Assembly (NCBI GenBank): GCA_026075535.2
Contig: AP026541.1
Coordinates: 1,178,001-1,242,000 of the forward strand
Direction of reading: 5' to 3'
Origin: Tricholoma matsutake
Lineage: Eukaryota; Basidiomycota; Agaricomycetes; Agaricales; Tricholomataceae
DNA: 64,000 nucleotides
Of this stretch, positions 43,620-55,615 are shown piece by piece (the stretch's first letter is position 1; each line of letters opens with the position of its first letter). The position numbers and the translations under genes are program-made. Below the pieces are notes generated by a model. It did no database searches. It was given only the letters and a program-made list of their open reading frames with translations, and had not been told where the DNA came from.

Positions 43620-45540
43620 CTAGACAATAAGACAAGGTGTCAGTTTTACTATCTCATGGTATCGAACTTGGGACGCATTATCGAGTGTAACCAAAGATGC
43701 AGACAGCTCGACGAGGAAGAAAGAGCAAAAATGGTACCCACCATACTCCCAATACCCCTCCCCCCAGTCTTTGGTCGTCCTCCTTGCCCACGCACCAGTG
43801 AACCCAAGCTCATTCGCTTGCCTGCCTGTCTTCGGCTTTTCCGATACGAAGAACATCCATGCGTCCTCCCACCCACGCATGAAGCCTTCCCCGAAGCGCC
43901 AGTGTGCATATTTCCCAGGATACTGCGACCAATAGGACGTGTGGGCAGCTGCGTGGAATACTCGGTAAGTAAATGAACAATGAACAATGATGATCAGGGA
44001 AAGAAAGCCTACCAAGGGCTTTATCTCGTTCTTCATCCCGTACCCTCTCCCTCCTTTCTCGCTCTTGTTCCCCATTTATCTGAGCGGAAGAATATTGTTG
44101 CTTGACCCTTAGCCCTACAAATTGAGGAAACTCCCCACCCCGCACCGCATCTCGAAAGCTCCACCCGGCGTCACCTTCGCCTTGCTTCCGAAAGGTCCAA
44201 AAAAACCATCCCGCACAGGTCATCTCATACAGCCCTAGCTGCGCCTCTATGTACCGTCTCCGCTCTCCATGATCCCCAGTCATTGAGCCTGGATTAAGAG
44301 CCCCTGACCATTCCCCAATTACAAGCCCGCCGCCACGTCTTGCACGGCCGATCTTCTCCGTCACACGTGCGAAGGTTTGATGGGTGGGAGCGCCGGGATT
44401 GGAGAGCGCCTGAGCATGAGATTCCGCAGAAGTATGGATGTCAGAGTCGGTAAAGCATCTGTAGAGGTGATGGTCGAGCACAACGAAGGATCCGTCCTCT
44501 TGACCCGTGCCTGGTAATGACTCGATGAACTCGGCATACTCATCTGTGCACCAGCAATCTCCGATGTATAGCGGCATGTTCGGATCGAGTGCGTTCAGTT
44601 CTTTGATGGCGGAAGCGTACCATTCCTTAAGGATCGTGTGCGAAGAGGCCGAAGGAGGACTTGGCTCATTGAGTAACTCGATACCAATGACATTGGGCAG
44701 AGGTGGAGAGTGAGAAATGAGCGAGAGGAGGAGGACGCGGAGAACATGTAAGGTGTGCTGCCGGTGTTGCTTAGATGAGAAGAACGTAGGAGGTTCTGAT
44801 GTCCCAGCGTGTGCGTCATTGTTTTGTTTTCCTGGGGCGGCGTGCAGGTCTAGGTGGAGAGAAATAAGCATTGCAAAAGAAGCTGAAGATATACATGAAA
44901 CGTACCTAAAAGGACGCCAATTCCATGTTGGCTCGCAGTCTCGATAGCACGAGTGATTCGCGCCCATGCTCCTGTGAATACATACTCAAAATCGTGGAAT
45001 ACAGTGTTGGTGAGCACAGAAGGATCTGCTCCACATAAATGATAATACCCAATCTATTATGTCCAAGAACTCAGATCATACGTTGAAAGCTGATCAACAG
45101 ACACATACGGGAACCCTCACGGTATTAATACCTTTTTCGACCAGCCAGGCCCAGTCCTCGACCTTGATCCATGTATCCCAGTGAGTCTCAAGCGTTAGCC
45201 GAGCGTTTGCACCCCTTGCAACGTCAAGATCACTCTGGCCCGGTGCGTGTGCTGATCGAAATGGGACATCGGAAATCCAAGGCTCCAGAACAAACCAGGA
45301 ACCTTACAAATAAATGTAAGAAGAGCCTAAAGTGAGAGGTAGACACATACCAAGGTTAACACCACGCTGTTTTCTGAACCTATAAATAACTTCCTCTGTT
45401 GTTGGTTTTCGTATCGTCGACGAGATGGTAGGTTGCTGCTGGTGGCGTTGGAGGCGGTCCTTGAGCTTTTCTGTAAGCTTGTGCATCTGGCAGCTATAGG
45501 CGCCGTGCCAAATTGAGGAATACGAAAAGACCAAGACCAA
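43620..45540 (-). CDS. glycoside hydrolase family 5, exo-beta-1,3-glucanase-like
   Basis: Five exons on the minus strand: 45540-45351, 45302-45109, 45053-44906, 44849-44013 and 43948-43620. All introns are GT-AG with matching phases, giving about 565 residues. Conserved blocks are RFRKQRGVNLGSWFVLEPWI, HWDTWIKVEDWAWLVEKGIN, VLLDLHAAPGKQN, GIELLNEPSP (acid/base Glu), VLDHHLYRCF, LVIGEWSGALNPGS (nucleophile Glu) and GWFFWTFRKQGEGDAGWSFR. After the barrel comes a HTSYWSQYPGKY...HWRFGEGF segment typical of one fungal subfamily. There is no obvious signal peptide, so it is likely intracellular or non-classically sorted. The role, glucan trimming or remodelling, is inferred from the family. The last ~30 residues are uncertain, since a further intron near 43750 is possible. 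All catalytic residues are present. Confidence 0.85.
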
Positions 45541-45545
45541 GACAT

Positions 45546-47323
45546 TTTACGTTTGATTTTAACGAAGATAAATATGTAAGTACGTCAGTGAGGCTGCGGA
45601 GCAAAGATACCACCGCCAAACACAACCCGTGACGGCGTGACGGCAACTGGTTCCACTATAACTTGCGCATAGAACTGTTGTCGCTCACCATTCGCTTGTT
45701 CAGGATTTTGAGCATATTCCTTCAAGTTGGAAAATCTTGCACGCGTAGTACATATGAACACCGATGGTTTTTATTAGGGTCAGTACAGTTTTTTTTCCCC
45801 ACTAGAAAGTGGAAATCTTACTACCTTCTCTAGATTTCCTACATGGTTCTTTCCAAGTGTCTTCGTATTTAATTGAACATTGGCAAGCGGTGAGTACCAG
45901 TGAGTAATGATAAGTAGTATAACGCTTTATGGCGAACCCCCACAATCAATCTAGTTGTAACTCTTAAAACAGATATATTCTCGACCGTATCGTTCCGAAC
46001 AACTATCACAACATCCAGAGCATTCAAGGTTTATGATTTCGATCACGAAGCTTCCTGTTCGTATCTCGACATTGATGCTAACTTGCGTTTTTACAAACGA
46101 AGTTAGTACGGTGCGCTTCTGATACGTTTCCCAATCTCATAACCATCATATCTCGATTCTAGACTGATTCCACACCCAACCCACAGAGGTCCGCAACCGG
46201 ATACAAATGAAGATCTACGAGTCGATCCTGCATGAGCCCATGGTCCGTACTGATCACCACAGGATTATGCTGTTCATCCGAAAGCTAAGGGCTCTCACGC
46301 TATTTTGGCTACATTCATCCCACCACTGTTGTGGTCCTCTCCTGTCCACCCATCACAGAGCGCAACCTCGCATGTCACTCCTTGCTCTGAGTCTGACCGT
46401 TGATCGCTCGCTGTCAAAAAATTGCTGCGCTAACTAATCACTGGGTCTGTAAGTCATAATCATTACCGCAAGAGGACACGTCCGAATTCAACGCACCAAA
46501 CGGGTTTACTGCAGAAGTTAAGTCGGCATTTGTTCCTGTATTCTCCGTCACCCGGTCACCCGGTCATCCTGGGATCCGGTTAGCACTCCGTCAACTCTTG
46601 ACCACTGAAATATGGAGACCCAGTTAATCGTTAATGCCGCACACTCGCACTAGAGTCCCAGCCAACAGCCCATGTCGTAAGTCTGGTTCAACCCCACACA
46701 GTTCATGATCCTTACGACCGCTGAACAATGATATACTAGGCAGTTATTAATTCGCTTTCGAGCTCGAATTTAACAAATGCCCGTGATACCTTTTTCAGCA
46801 CTGAATTTGCACTTTTGCGATATCTTTACTTCCAGAATGTCCGATGATCTGGAACATGCGCGGAATGTAGTTTCCGTTCGATTGCACAATTTTACGGTAA
46901 GTGAACAACCTCAATGATTGAAATCTGAATCCTAACCCATGTGCCACGTAGTCATCAAGAAGCAAGACTGCCGTGATGTGTGCCACAGCGATGTTCCGGA
47001 AACTTTCGTACTAGTCCCTGGAGGTAATGGTTCCAGTCCAGGGTTCGTTGATATGCGCAGTCGACGATGCAAGTGAGAATCATTCTCCCAGTTCGTTTCC
47101 CGTGATATTTCTTCCTGAAACATCTGTGAAGTTTGATGGCGACGCGTCTTCAATGCTCCTGTGACAATCATAGACCTGCCAAATGGACTATTCCAAACAG
47201 TGTTGGGGCAATTCCGAAATTCTCCGAGATTATGTATTTGATTATTCTAGCCTTTTTTTGTCGCTCGTTTCAAGTTTGGAGTGTCGCCATGTTACTATTT
47301 TTGACATGTGATTTTGAACAATA
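45546..47323. other. intergenic region
   Basis: Upstream region of the GH5-like gene followed by sequence without recognised genes. Frames at 46207-46437, 46795-46986 and 46932-47171 have no motif. Confidence 0.4.
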
Positions 47324-47605
47324 GTAGCGGTCAAAGTAGGGCGGATTATGTCCATGATTTTTGGGACACGGATAATCGCAGAATTCCAGGTGACTCGACG
47401 ATTATTTGGACGATTATCGAAGGCGATTATTTGATGTGCTTACATTTCTGCTTACATCACGCAGAAGTACTTGGAGTCAAATAATGGTGTCCCATAAACA
47501 CCCCGTATCACATAATCGTCACGGTCAAGGTATACGATTTTTGATTCATAATCATCCAATAATCGTGCAATTAAAATATCAATACTCGCCTACATTGACC
47601 GCTAC
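47324..47605. mobile_element. MITE with TA duplication (Tc1/mariner-like)
   Basis: The terminal inverted repeats are GTAGCGGTCAAAGTAGG and the complement of GTAGCGGTCAATGTAGG, flanked by TA on both sides (47322-47323 and 47606-47607). The 282-bp interior repeats CGATTAT/ATAATCG motifs and has no ORF. Confidence 0.7.
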
Positions 47606-47607
47606 TA

Positions 47608-49592
47608 ATGACTCGCAATCCATGTACAGAAATTGAGCAAACCCATCTGCGCTGTGTCGGTGTTTTATCTCTCTTTTCCCAGTCTCAGCCTACACGACTT
47701 CTAGCTCCTCCTAAACCTCGGTCAACGAAGCAGTTTTGAGCCGATGGGTACGCTGCATACCAAATCTTGTAAGTATCTAGATCCTGAGACTACATGCACA
47801 GGTCTTGATTTTACGGTCGCTGCGCGTCGAAGATCCTAGGAGTGTATTTAGACCGCTGAATAAGCCAGAACATCCTCTCAACTGGCTTCGTTCATCGCTC
47901 CATAATTCCACAACTCGCAACCTGAATATGAGAGCACAGCACTACAACGATCCCTTCATTATATCCTTACCTTCTCGAGCAGCATCTCATGGAATTCCGC
48001 ATTCTCGGATACAAATTCATAATCCCACGATTCAGTTGCATCTTATAACCCCCATTCAACCACAAACACATCGGGAGTAACCAGCTCTGAGGTCAGCTGG
48101 AAACTTTTTTCAGTGAAGTTTGACTGAGGTGACTGAAATTAAATATTCACATCGGGGACAACAACTTGCAAGTATTCAGATAAACTGAAAACTTTGCCGA
48201 AAACAAAACAGTTTCAGTTGACTGAAATTGGACCTTTCGGGCGACTTGCGGGCGACCCTAAACTAGGAAAACCCTCGCTTCGGTCCACCCAAAATATTTA
48301 AATAAAGTACTGAAGTCATAGTATTCAACACAAACCTCAGCCGACCTGAAAACCTGTTCGTCCCGATGTGATTTCAGGAGGGTCTCTGTAGTTTCGGACC
48401 ACCCGGTTTCCTAGTGCACAGTGCACACGCGAAACTTGCGCGAAACGCCAATTTCAGTCACATGGCAAAACTATTGTTTTCGGCCCAATTTTAAGTTGCC
48501 GTATAAGATTGCAAATTTGGTAAGTATGTTCAAAAGATCACTTACCGGCGTGAACTAGTAACCGGTCCCAGAAATTCGTCTTCTTTAGTGTCATCCCAAG
48601 GAATAGCTAGAAGTCACCTGCACCTGTTTACAGCTATCGGATCCGACGCCGCTAGGAACCACGCTACCGAGTATACCGAGAGCCGCGGCGAACTGATCCC
48701 TTCTCATTCTATCCTCAAAAGTTAAATCCTGCCTTATCTTTCTCTCACTTGCTCAGGAAATAGATCCTGCAGATGATGTTATAGTAGATTCGTGAAAATA
48801 CGTTCGTTTTCCCTGAGAATTTTGATGGGACACAGCTTTGTGGAAGACTTATGTGTGGCTTAGTCTCTATTGTCTGTCGTTCGAATGAGAACTGATCGCG
48901 AATTATACTCTTAGGCAATCACCTGATGACCAATACGGAAGTAGATAGACAGATGAAAAATGAACATGCATGATGGATTCTAGACGTGGACACAAATAAG
49001 GCAGTGAGGATCACTTGCGCCCTAAGGGACGCCAACTGAAACGTTGAAACGGACGCAATGGCACGGAGCCGAAATGCCTCCGACTCCATTCCGTCATCGT
49101 AATTCTGCGAAGTTAAGTGAGAAGTACTTACTATCCTAAAAAAACAACCAAATTCATACTGACGTGGAAACCTTATAGAAATATAGTCAGATGAATATGT
49201 ACAGATATGTACTAGCGGAGACTGATGGTCAGCGGACCTACCACGTACAGCTTACATATGGCTAATCTATCACACACTTGCTGCCTCTTGTTGCGTGCTT
49301 TCAGCATAGCTTCTCCCGTGGTCCACTGCGTTTGAGTTGCTTTGAACATGCAATTTATGGAGGGCAGATAGCAAACCAGTATATGTCGAACTGCACGGAT
49401 GGGAACGTTGATCCCACATCTATCGTGGGCGCCAACTGGCATAGCCGCCTATCATGATATGTGTGAAGAAACGACACCGGTCTTTCTCCGATTCCGATCG
49501 TTTTGCTGTTCCTGATAAAACGCGTCAAGCATATTTAAAATGACATTTTATGCTGTACATTTTTCCCCATCCCCAATACCATCCCTGCGATT
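47608..49592. other. intergenic region with a diverged dispersed repeat
   Basis: No gene recognised. 48080-48480 shares ordered blocks (CAGCTGGAAAC, CTTTCGGGYGAC, TGAAAACCTGTTCGTCCCGA) with 50560-50760 downstream, suggesting two old copies of one element. Confidence 0.4.
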
Positions 49593-50442
49593 ATGTCTTT
49601 ACCCGCATCCCATCCCCCAGTCCATAACCATGTAGGCAAGACCTGCCCCGTTGCTGGAAAAAGCTATGAATGGTGTCCACCCCAACCAGGCGATAGTCGA
49701 TCGCCATGTCCAGCGCTTAATACATTGGCCAATCACGGCTACATGTACGTGACTTAATTACCCCATTCTTCAGGAGAAACTGATTAACGTTCGCAGTGCG
49801 CGCGATGGAAAGAACCTCAGCATAATGGATCTCACTCTGGGACTTATGGCAGGGTACAACCTCTCCTTTCCTCTCGCGATCTTCTTGTCTGTCGGAGGTT
49901 TTATCCTCCTGAAACGAATCCGAAGCATCAGCCTCTTTGAACTAGGAAAGCATGATGCAGTGGAGCATAATGCTAGTCTAGTGCATAAAGACACACCCCC
50001 ACACGAGAAGTACGCTCCGATTGAGATACAGGAAGGGCTGGTTCAACAACTGATAGCCGACGCCAAGACGGGCAACGAGGAGGGAGAGGGGCCGGAAGCA
50101 GGAGATAGAAGAACATTAATGGATGCTAGTGATGTGGCTAGAGCTCGGGTTCGACGGGAAAAGTCTTCACCCCCCCTAGATGCGGTGCACGCTGAGATCG
50201 CCCGGGGGGAGATGGCGATTATTCTTGGCGTCTGGGAGACGAAAGCCGGCAACAATGTCGGCGTGCCTGTGGAGTGGATGCGGGAGTGGATTGGCCACGA
50301 GCGATTACCAAAGGGATGGAAAGCTACCCACGTCCAAGGCTTGTTCGACGTGATCAAGCGCTCCAAAGATATTCGTAGTTCAATGGTACAATTGAAGCAA
50401 TCACAGGACAACATCGCGGGAAGTGACGAGCCGAAGTCCTGA
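49593..50442 (+). CDS. heme-thiolate peroxidase (chloroperoxidase/unspecific peroxygenase family)
   Basis: Two exons, 49593-49744 and 49797-50442, with a 52-bp intron, encode 265 residues. The proximal heme ligand motif SPCPALNTLANHGYIARDGK is formed across the intron; the Cys of PCP binds heme iron. The distal motif, normally EHDxS, reads EHNASLVHKD near residue 115. Further blocks include LTLGLMAGYNL and an internal hydrophobic stretch SFPLAIFLSVGGFILLKRI. Short members of this family (about 250 residues) carry out peroxide-driven oxygenation or halogenation and are usually secreted. Here the N-terminus MSLPASHPPVHNHVGKTCPV is not a clear signal peptide, so location is uncertain. The Asp-to-Asn change in the distal motif may alter activity. 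The reading frame is otherwise intact. Confidence 0.82.
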
Positions 50443-51888
50443 TGGCGAACATTAAATAATTTGCTATACCAAAATTAATTGTGCTTATATGATACTATAA
50501 TTCGCTGATACGCACATCCCTTATAATTATGACCTAGGAATAGGACGAACAGGTTTTCCGGTCAGCTGAAATTTGCGTTTGAAAAATTTATGGTTTCATT
50601 GAAGTCGAAGTAGAGTGATTGATCATTGAAACCAGATCTTTCGGGTGGACCGAAACCAGCACCCCGGGAAAGGTCTAATTTTACATCACAGAAACTTATT
50701 GTCCCCAGCTAAGTTTTCGATCGACGTGAAAACACGTTGCTCCCGATGTGCATAGCAAAACACAAGGAGATGTCTTGTGCTGCTGTTTTCAGTAATGTGA
50801 TAGGATGAAGTAGGACCTGAATTGGCAAGATCAAATTTAGCGTCGGCTGTGCGTGTGATACATAGCGCCTGATAGCGCTCATGATGAAACATCCCATAGC
50901 ATCCATTGATTTCCTGTCGGGACCGCGTATGTATGTAGGCAGCATTTTAAATGATCGTAACGAATTACCTATAATAAGAACTCACGAATGAAGCAATCAA
51001 ATCATTGATAGCCTCCTCTGTTGGACGTTAGATGGACACGGCGCTGGTGGACTGGAGACGAAGTTTTCCACACTGGCAAAAATGTCAATGGAAAAAAAAA
51101 CCTCCTTGGCTCAAGGGCCGGGCGTCAAAAATCTGACCCAAGGGTTGGCCAACTTATATAATATTAATAGGCACGTTTCCAAATATAGCAATATGACATC
51201 ATCTACTTTCCTCCTCAACGATGGACCAAGATGCCTCGCAAGCCTCACAAACCCAGTTTCGAGGGAGCTGCTCCCCTCCCAGGCGTCCAATATGCCTAGG
51301 TGGTGTGAATCAAATGAGAGTTGCAATTCATCTGCCATGTCGAGTGTACTTACCCTTTGTGTCTCGCAGGATGTTCCGAACGTTTGCACTTGATAATGCC
51401 CTCCGCTGACGGATCGGCCACCCACAAAGACAGTTTAGGTTCAGCTTGTCAACAACGTGACCCCTAGCTCGCTTCCGCATAGACTATGATGATGCGAAGA
51501 CATACTTCTATCATTGTAGTGCTTTCCATTTGCTTTAAGTAGGATGGAGTGTTCATCGGATTTAGCTGGCTGCTGGATGCCGCCCTGGTCCTATTTGAAA
51601 TTATATCTTCTACTGTTTTTTCAAGCTCTGCTACTGTAAATACCTGTATATATCGAGTCTTGAAATGCTTCAAATGCATTTTCCAAAAAAATTCGGACTA
51701 ACTAACCGGCCCGGTACGGCATTTTAATTCCGGAAGCTGGCGTTCCGTTCGGTAAAAACCATGTGTTGCCCAGTCACGTGCCTCTCCCACCAGTGTGTCA
51801 GTTACTAGTCCTGGTCGATTCTCCAAACGTATGATTTCTCATTGCTGACCAAAGTTCAAAACGTGCACTAGGACTACGTGGTGGAGAA
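50443..51888. other. intergenic region
   Basis: Contains the second copy of the dispersed repeat (50560-50760). Open frames at 51082-51393 and on the minus strand have no recognised motif. Confidence 0.4.
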
Positions 51889-52927
51889 ATGCCGGCCATA
51901 CCGGACCATGTCGAAACGGAAGGAACGATGGTCGAGGCTCTACTCCAATCTTACAGCATGATAATATTCTCAGAGATCGGTGACAAAACCTTCTTAATAG
52001 CTGCTGTGCTCGCAATGCGACACCCAAGAGGGGCCGTTTTCGCTGGAGCCTTCAGTTCACTCATAGTCATGTCGATGCTCTCCGCCGTAATGGGACACCT
52101 GGTTCCAACGCTAATTTCGAAAATGTGGACGCAGTTCGCTGCTGCTTTTTTGTTTTTTGTGTTTGGAACTAAGATGGTTGTGGAGGCGAGACAGATGGAG
52201 GGTGGGAATCAGAAGATTAGGGAGGAGATGAAGGAGGCTGAGGTGGAGATTGAGGATGACGATGCGGGGCATGATGGGCCGGAGCCGGGGCTTTGTGTGG
52301 TTGGAGATTCGATTCCGTTGAGAGATTTGGAGGAGGCGAAAGGGGGGTTGGGTGAGGTCGGGCAAGGTTCGGTCACGTCTTCGTCGTCTTCGTCTTCGTC
52401 GTCATCGTCATCGTCCGCCAAGACTTCGAAATCTCACGACTCACTAGCCAAGGGTCTTCGGAATTTTTTCAGTCTCTTCCTTGGACCTGTATTTGTTCAA
52501 GCTTTCATACTCACGTTCCTTGGGGAGTGGGGCGATCGTAGCCAGATTGCCACCATTGCCCTTGGCGCAGCACATGTGAGTATACGTACGACCTATTTTG
52601 CTTTCTAACATTCAAGTGTCATATTTTTAGAACGTGTATCTCGTCACGCTTGGAACGATTGTTGGACATTCATGTTGTACGGCCCTCGCAGTGATTGGAG
52701 GCAAGTATGCCTCTACGAAAATATCGGCGAAACATGGTGCGTTGTGTCTCTGTACAGGCGGAAGTCGGTTTTAATTTATTGATTTAGTCACATACGGGGG
52801 ATCGGTGCTCTTTCTACTATTTGGGATCATATACCTGTATGAAGGGTTCCAAATGTCCTCGGGCATTGACATGTCGATACCTATTACCCTAGACGAGCCG
52901 CCGGCGTTACTTCCGTCTCACAGCTGA
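51889..52927 (+). CDS. Gdt1/UPF0016 (TMEM165-like) cation transporter
   Basis: Three exons, 51889-52575, 52631-52736 and 52788-52927, encode 310 residues. Both signature motifs E-x-G-D-K/R-T/S are present: FSEIGDKTFLIA near residue 27 and LGEWGDRSQIATIA near residue 212. Each opens a three-helix half (helices around SLIVMSMLSAVMGHL, FAAAFLFFVFGT and FVQAFILTFLG). The halves are joined by an acidic loop with a long Ser run (52377-52420). The family exchanges Ca2+/Mn2+ for H+ in Golgi membranes and supports glycosylation. No N-terminal cleavable signal is evident. The start at 51889 precedes two further Met codons; the second (MVEALLQSYS) could also be used. The final exon is partly duplicated downstream. 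Confidence 0.88.
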
Positions 52928-52940
52928 TGTATAGTTAAAC

Positions 52941-53930
52941 TTATATACAGATAGAAGTCGGTTTAAACTTATTGATTTGTACACATAGTCACATACAGTG
53001 CACATGGATCGGTGCTCTTTCTATTATTTGGGATTATATACCTGTATGACACAAGGCCAGCCTCATAATTCCCCCTTTCTGAAATATAGTTAGAAATTCT
53101 TTGTGAAATATTATATTTGAGACTAAGTTTCTACAAACAGAAATTCAAAAAATTACCCATTAGAAATATTGATTTTCAAAGTATATTTCTAATGGGTAAT
53201 TTTTTTGAATTTCTGTTTGTAGAAATTTAGTCTCAAATATAATATTTCACAAAGAATTTCTAACTATATTTCAGAAAGGAGAAATTATGAGGCTGGCCCA
53301 TCACAAAAGCCTCCAATGTGTCCAATCTGAGCTTCACATGGGTCATAGGTTGGCACACAATTGCACAAGGCCAGCCTCATAATTCCTCCTTTCTGAAATA
53401 TAGTTAGAAATTCTATGTGAAATATTATATTTGAGACTAAATTTCTACAAACAGAAATTCAAAAAATTACCCATTAGAAATATTGATTTTCAAAGTTTAT
53501 TTCTAATGAATAATTTTTTGAATTTCTGTTTGTAGAAATTTAGTCTCAAATATAATATTTCACAAAGAATTTCTAACTATATTTCAGAGAGGAGGAATTA
53601 TGAGGCTGGCCTTGTGTGAAGGGTTTGAAATGTTGTCGGGCATTGACATGTCGATACCTATTACCCTAGATGAGCCGCTGGCATTACTTCCGTCTCACAG
53701 CTGATGTGTAGTTAAACTTATATACAGATAGAAGTCGGTTTAAACTTATTGATTTGTACACATAGTCACATACAGTGCACATGGATCGGTGCTCTTTCTA
53801 CTATTTGGGATTATATACCTGTATGACTTAAGGGTTTGAAATGTCTTTGGACATTGACATGTCGATACCTATTAATTACCCTAGACAAGTACTTCCATCT
53901 CAAAGCTGATGTGTAGTTGGCCTTACTTAT
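52941..53930 (+). repeat. partial tandem copies of the transporter's last exon
   Basis: After the true stop at 52927 the end of intron 2 and exon 3 recur twice. Copy 2 is 52950-53049 continuing at 53617-53722, split by the composite MITE. Copy 3 is 53726-53925. Each keeps GGATCGGTGCTCTTTCTAYT, the ATTGACATGTCGATACC block and the TCTCA...AGCTGATG end. They are preceded by AAGTCGGTTT-like intron sequence. Stops and indels show that they are not used as coding exons. Confidence 0.88.
53050..53616. mobile_element. composite palindromic MITE with TGA duplication
   Basis: Outer ends are CACAAGGCCAGCCTCATAAT and its complement, flanked by TGA (53047-53049 and 53617-53619). Deleting the insert and one TGA gives exactly the sequence of the intact exon copy. 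Inside are two near-perfect hairpin units of about 250 bp (53050-53298 and 53364-53616) separated by 65 bp. The first unit lacks the TTGTG outer tip on its inner side. Superfamily not certain: 3-bp duplication and CAC ends would suit a CACTA- or Harbinger-type mover. Confidence 0.85.
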
Positions 53931-55615
53931 ATTCCGATGTGCATACTAGTACAGTCGACTCTGCCATAAACCATACCCCCTCCGTGGACATGAAAAGGTA
54001 TGGATTTTCACAGAGTATCCAAGAGAGGTTAGGAGAGAGGTTAGGGTTAACTTGAATATGGGGCAAAATCGAAAGCAACTGGAAGCTGCTGTGTCTGATT
54101 GGGTTGTGGTGACAAGTCTGTCAAGTGAGAAAATGACTGCAAAAAGAACACATGGTATCAACGATGTCGAGGAGTGAATCGATGGATGAATGGCGACGCA
54201 AAATGATATGGAATTTGCCACTCAGAGGGATGCGATCTGGGTTTGAGCCTCCCAGTTGGAATGACGTTATTGATTGCATTGTCAGTGATCGCGGCAGATG
54301 CAGACAGAGACTGGAAGATCCCATGGGAGGTAAGATGGCTGTGGGAAAAGACAATTCACAGATTGAAGCAGGTTGCAGTATTTCAGGGGATGACACATGC
54401 TGCACTGAAAGAAACTGTACCCTGCAAAGGGTATGAGGCTCAATTCATTGTTGTGTGATACCACACTGGCAGACAAGGGGGTGGCGGGATGGGAATTTTT
54501 CATATGATGTTGGTTCTTGTTTTTCGCAGCTCGCCAGACCCCCCTCTCCCCCTCCTGCCATATATGGTATGTTTTGATCACGTGCTGTTTTTAAACAATG
54601 AATATTTCCCATCCTTCCAACAATGATGCCGTCCACCTCCTCTCTCACCATCATGCCAACCATCCCATCATTTGTAACCGGCCATTTCAACCACTTCCAC
54701 ACCCTTTTGATGAATAGCAAACCCCATTCGAGATGCCAAAACATAATAAGTTTTTTGATTCACTGGCTTTTTTAACTAATTACATACAATGTTTTGTTTT
54801 TGTAGGTTACAAGCTGCTGTTACCCATGATGATTAACACCCACCATGCCTTCTCCCTGTCTAAACAGGAAATATGACTGGAGGGTTCTTGGAGGCCTGGG
54901 CCCTGGGCCTGTGGAGTTGGAATTGGGAAACTATGAGTGAGGTATGCACTGCCTACACCCATGGAACCACTGGGGTGCTAATGACAAAGATGATGCCAGG
55001 GCCTTGAGACAGGCACCATCGCAATCACTGTTGATGCATCCATGATAATACAACTAGCCAGGATGATGAGCCGACAGCAGCTAACACAGGGATGACAACA
55101 TCTCAAAGTGTGAGTACATTCATATTGATGGCACGGGAACTGAACCCAATAAGATCTCTGGCCTGTTGAGAACAGTGATGTTGCTGAGGACATCTGTTCA
55201 AATTTCCATCAGTTATCAGTATGCATTGGCAGCATCCTCACTGCATAGTATAAGTCCTAGCATACTTACAAGAGTCATTTTAACTTTGAATTTATGTACA
55301 CTTGGTTCGAACCTCTGGTGGAATACTACTGTAGTAATAGATAATATGTGAAATACATGCTAATTGGTTGTTCCAGGACCCTGACCATGACAAACTAGCA
55401 CTCAACGACACCTATTGGCATCATTTTCACCATGGTCAAAAAAAAACTTCAGCCTCTGGCAGGACCCCCCCCCCTACATCTGGTCCAGGATTCCCATCCT
55501 GCCACCTCCTTGCTGGCAGATTCACAGAACGATAAGAACATTTAAAATCAAAATCAACAGTCACCAAAGCATTTGGTCAACAAGTGTAAACACACATAGT
55601 GCTCATAATGGTAGC
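53931..55615. other. region without recognised genes
   Basis: Frames at 54152-54458 and elsewhere have no motif. The region lies between the transporter repeats and the Plavaka relic. Confidence 0.4.

Noticed and set aside
43810..44967. 385-residue uninterrupted minus-strand frame with start at 44967
   Set aside because: The first ~40 residues read through an intron (44850-44905) in the wrong frame. Splicing to exon 3 gives the conserved VLLDLHAAPG, so the true gene starts at 45540.
52376..52422. Separate Asp-rich minus-strand gene
   Set aside because: Complement of the Ser-codon repeat in the transporter loop.
54152..54458. Possible small gene after the transporter
   Set aside because: Overlapping frames of similar length in two phases, no motif, no convincing splice or start context.
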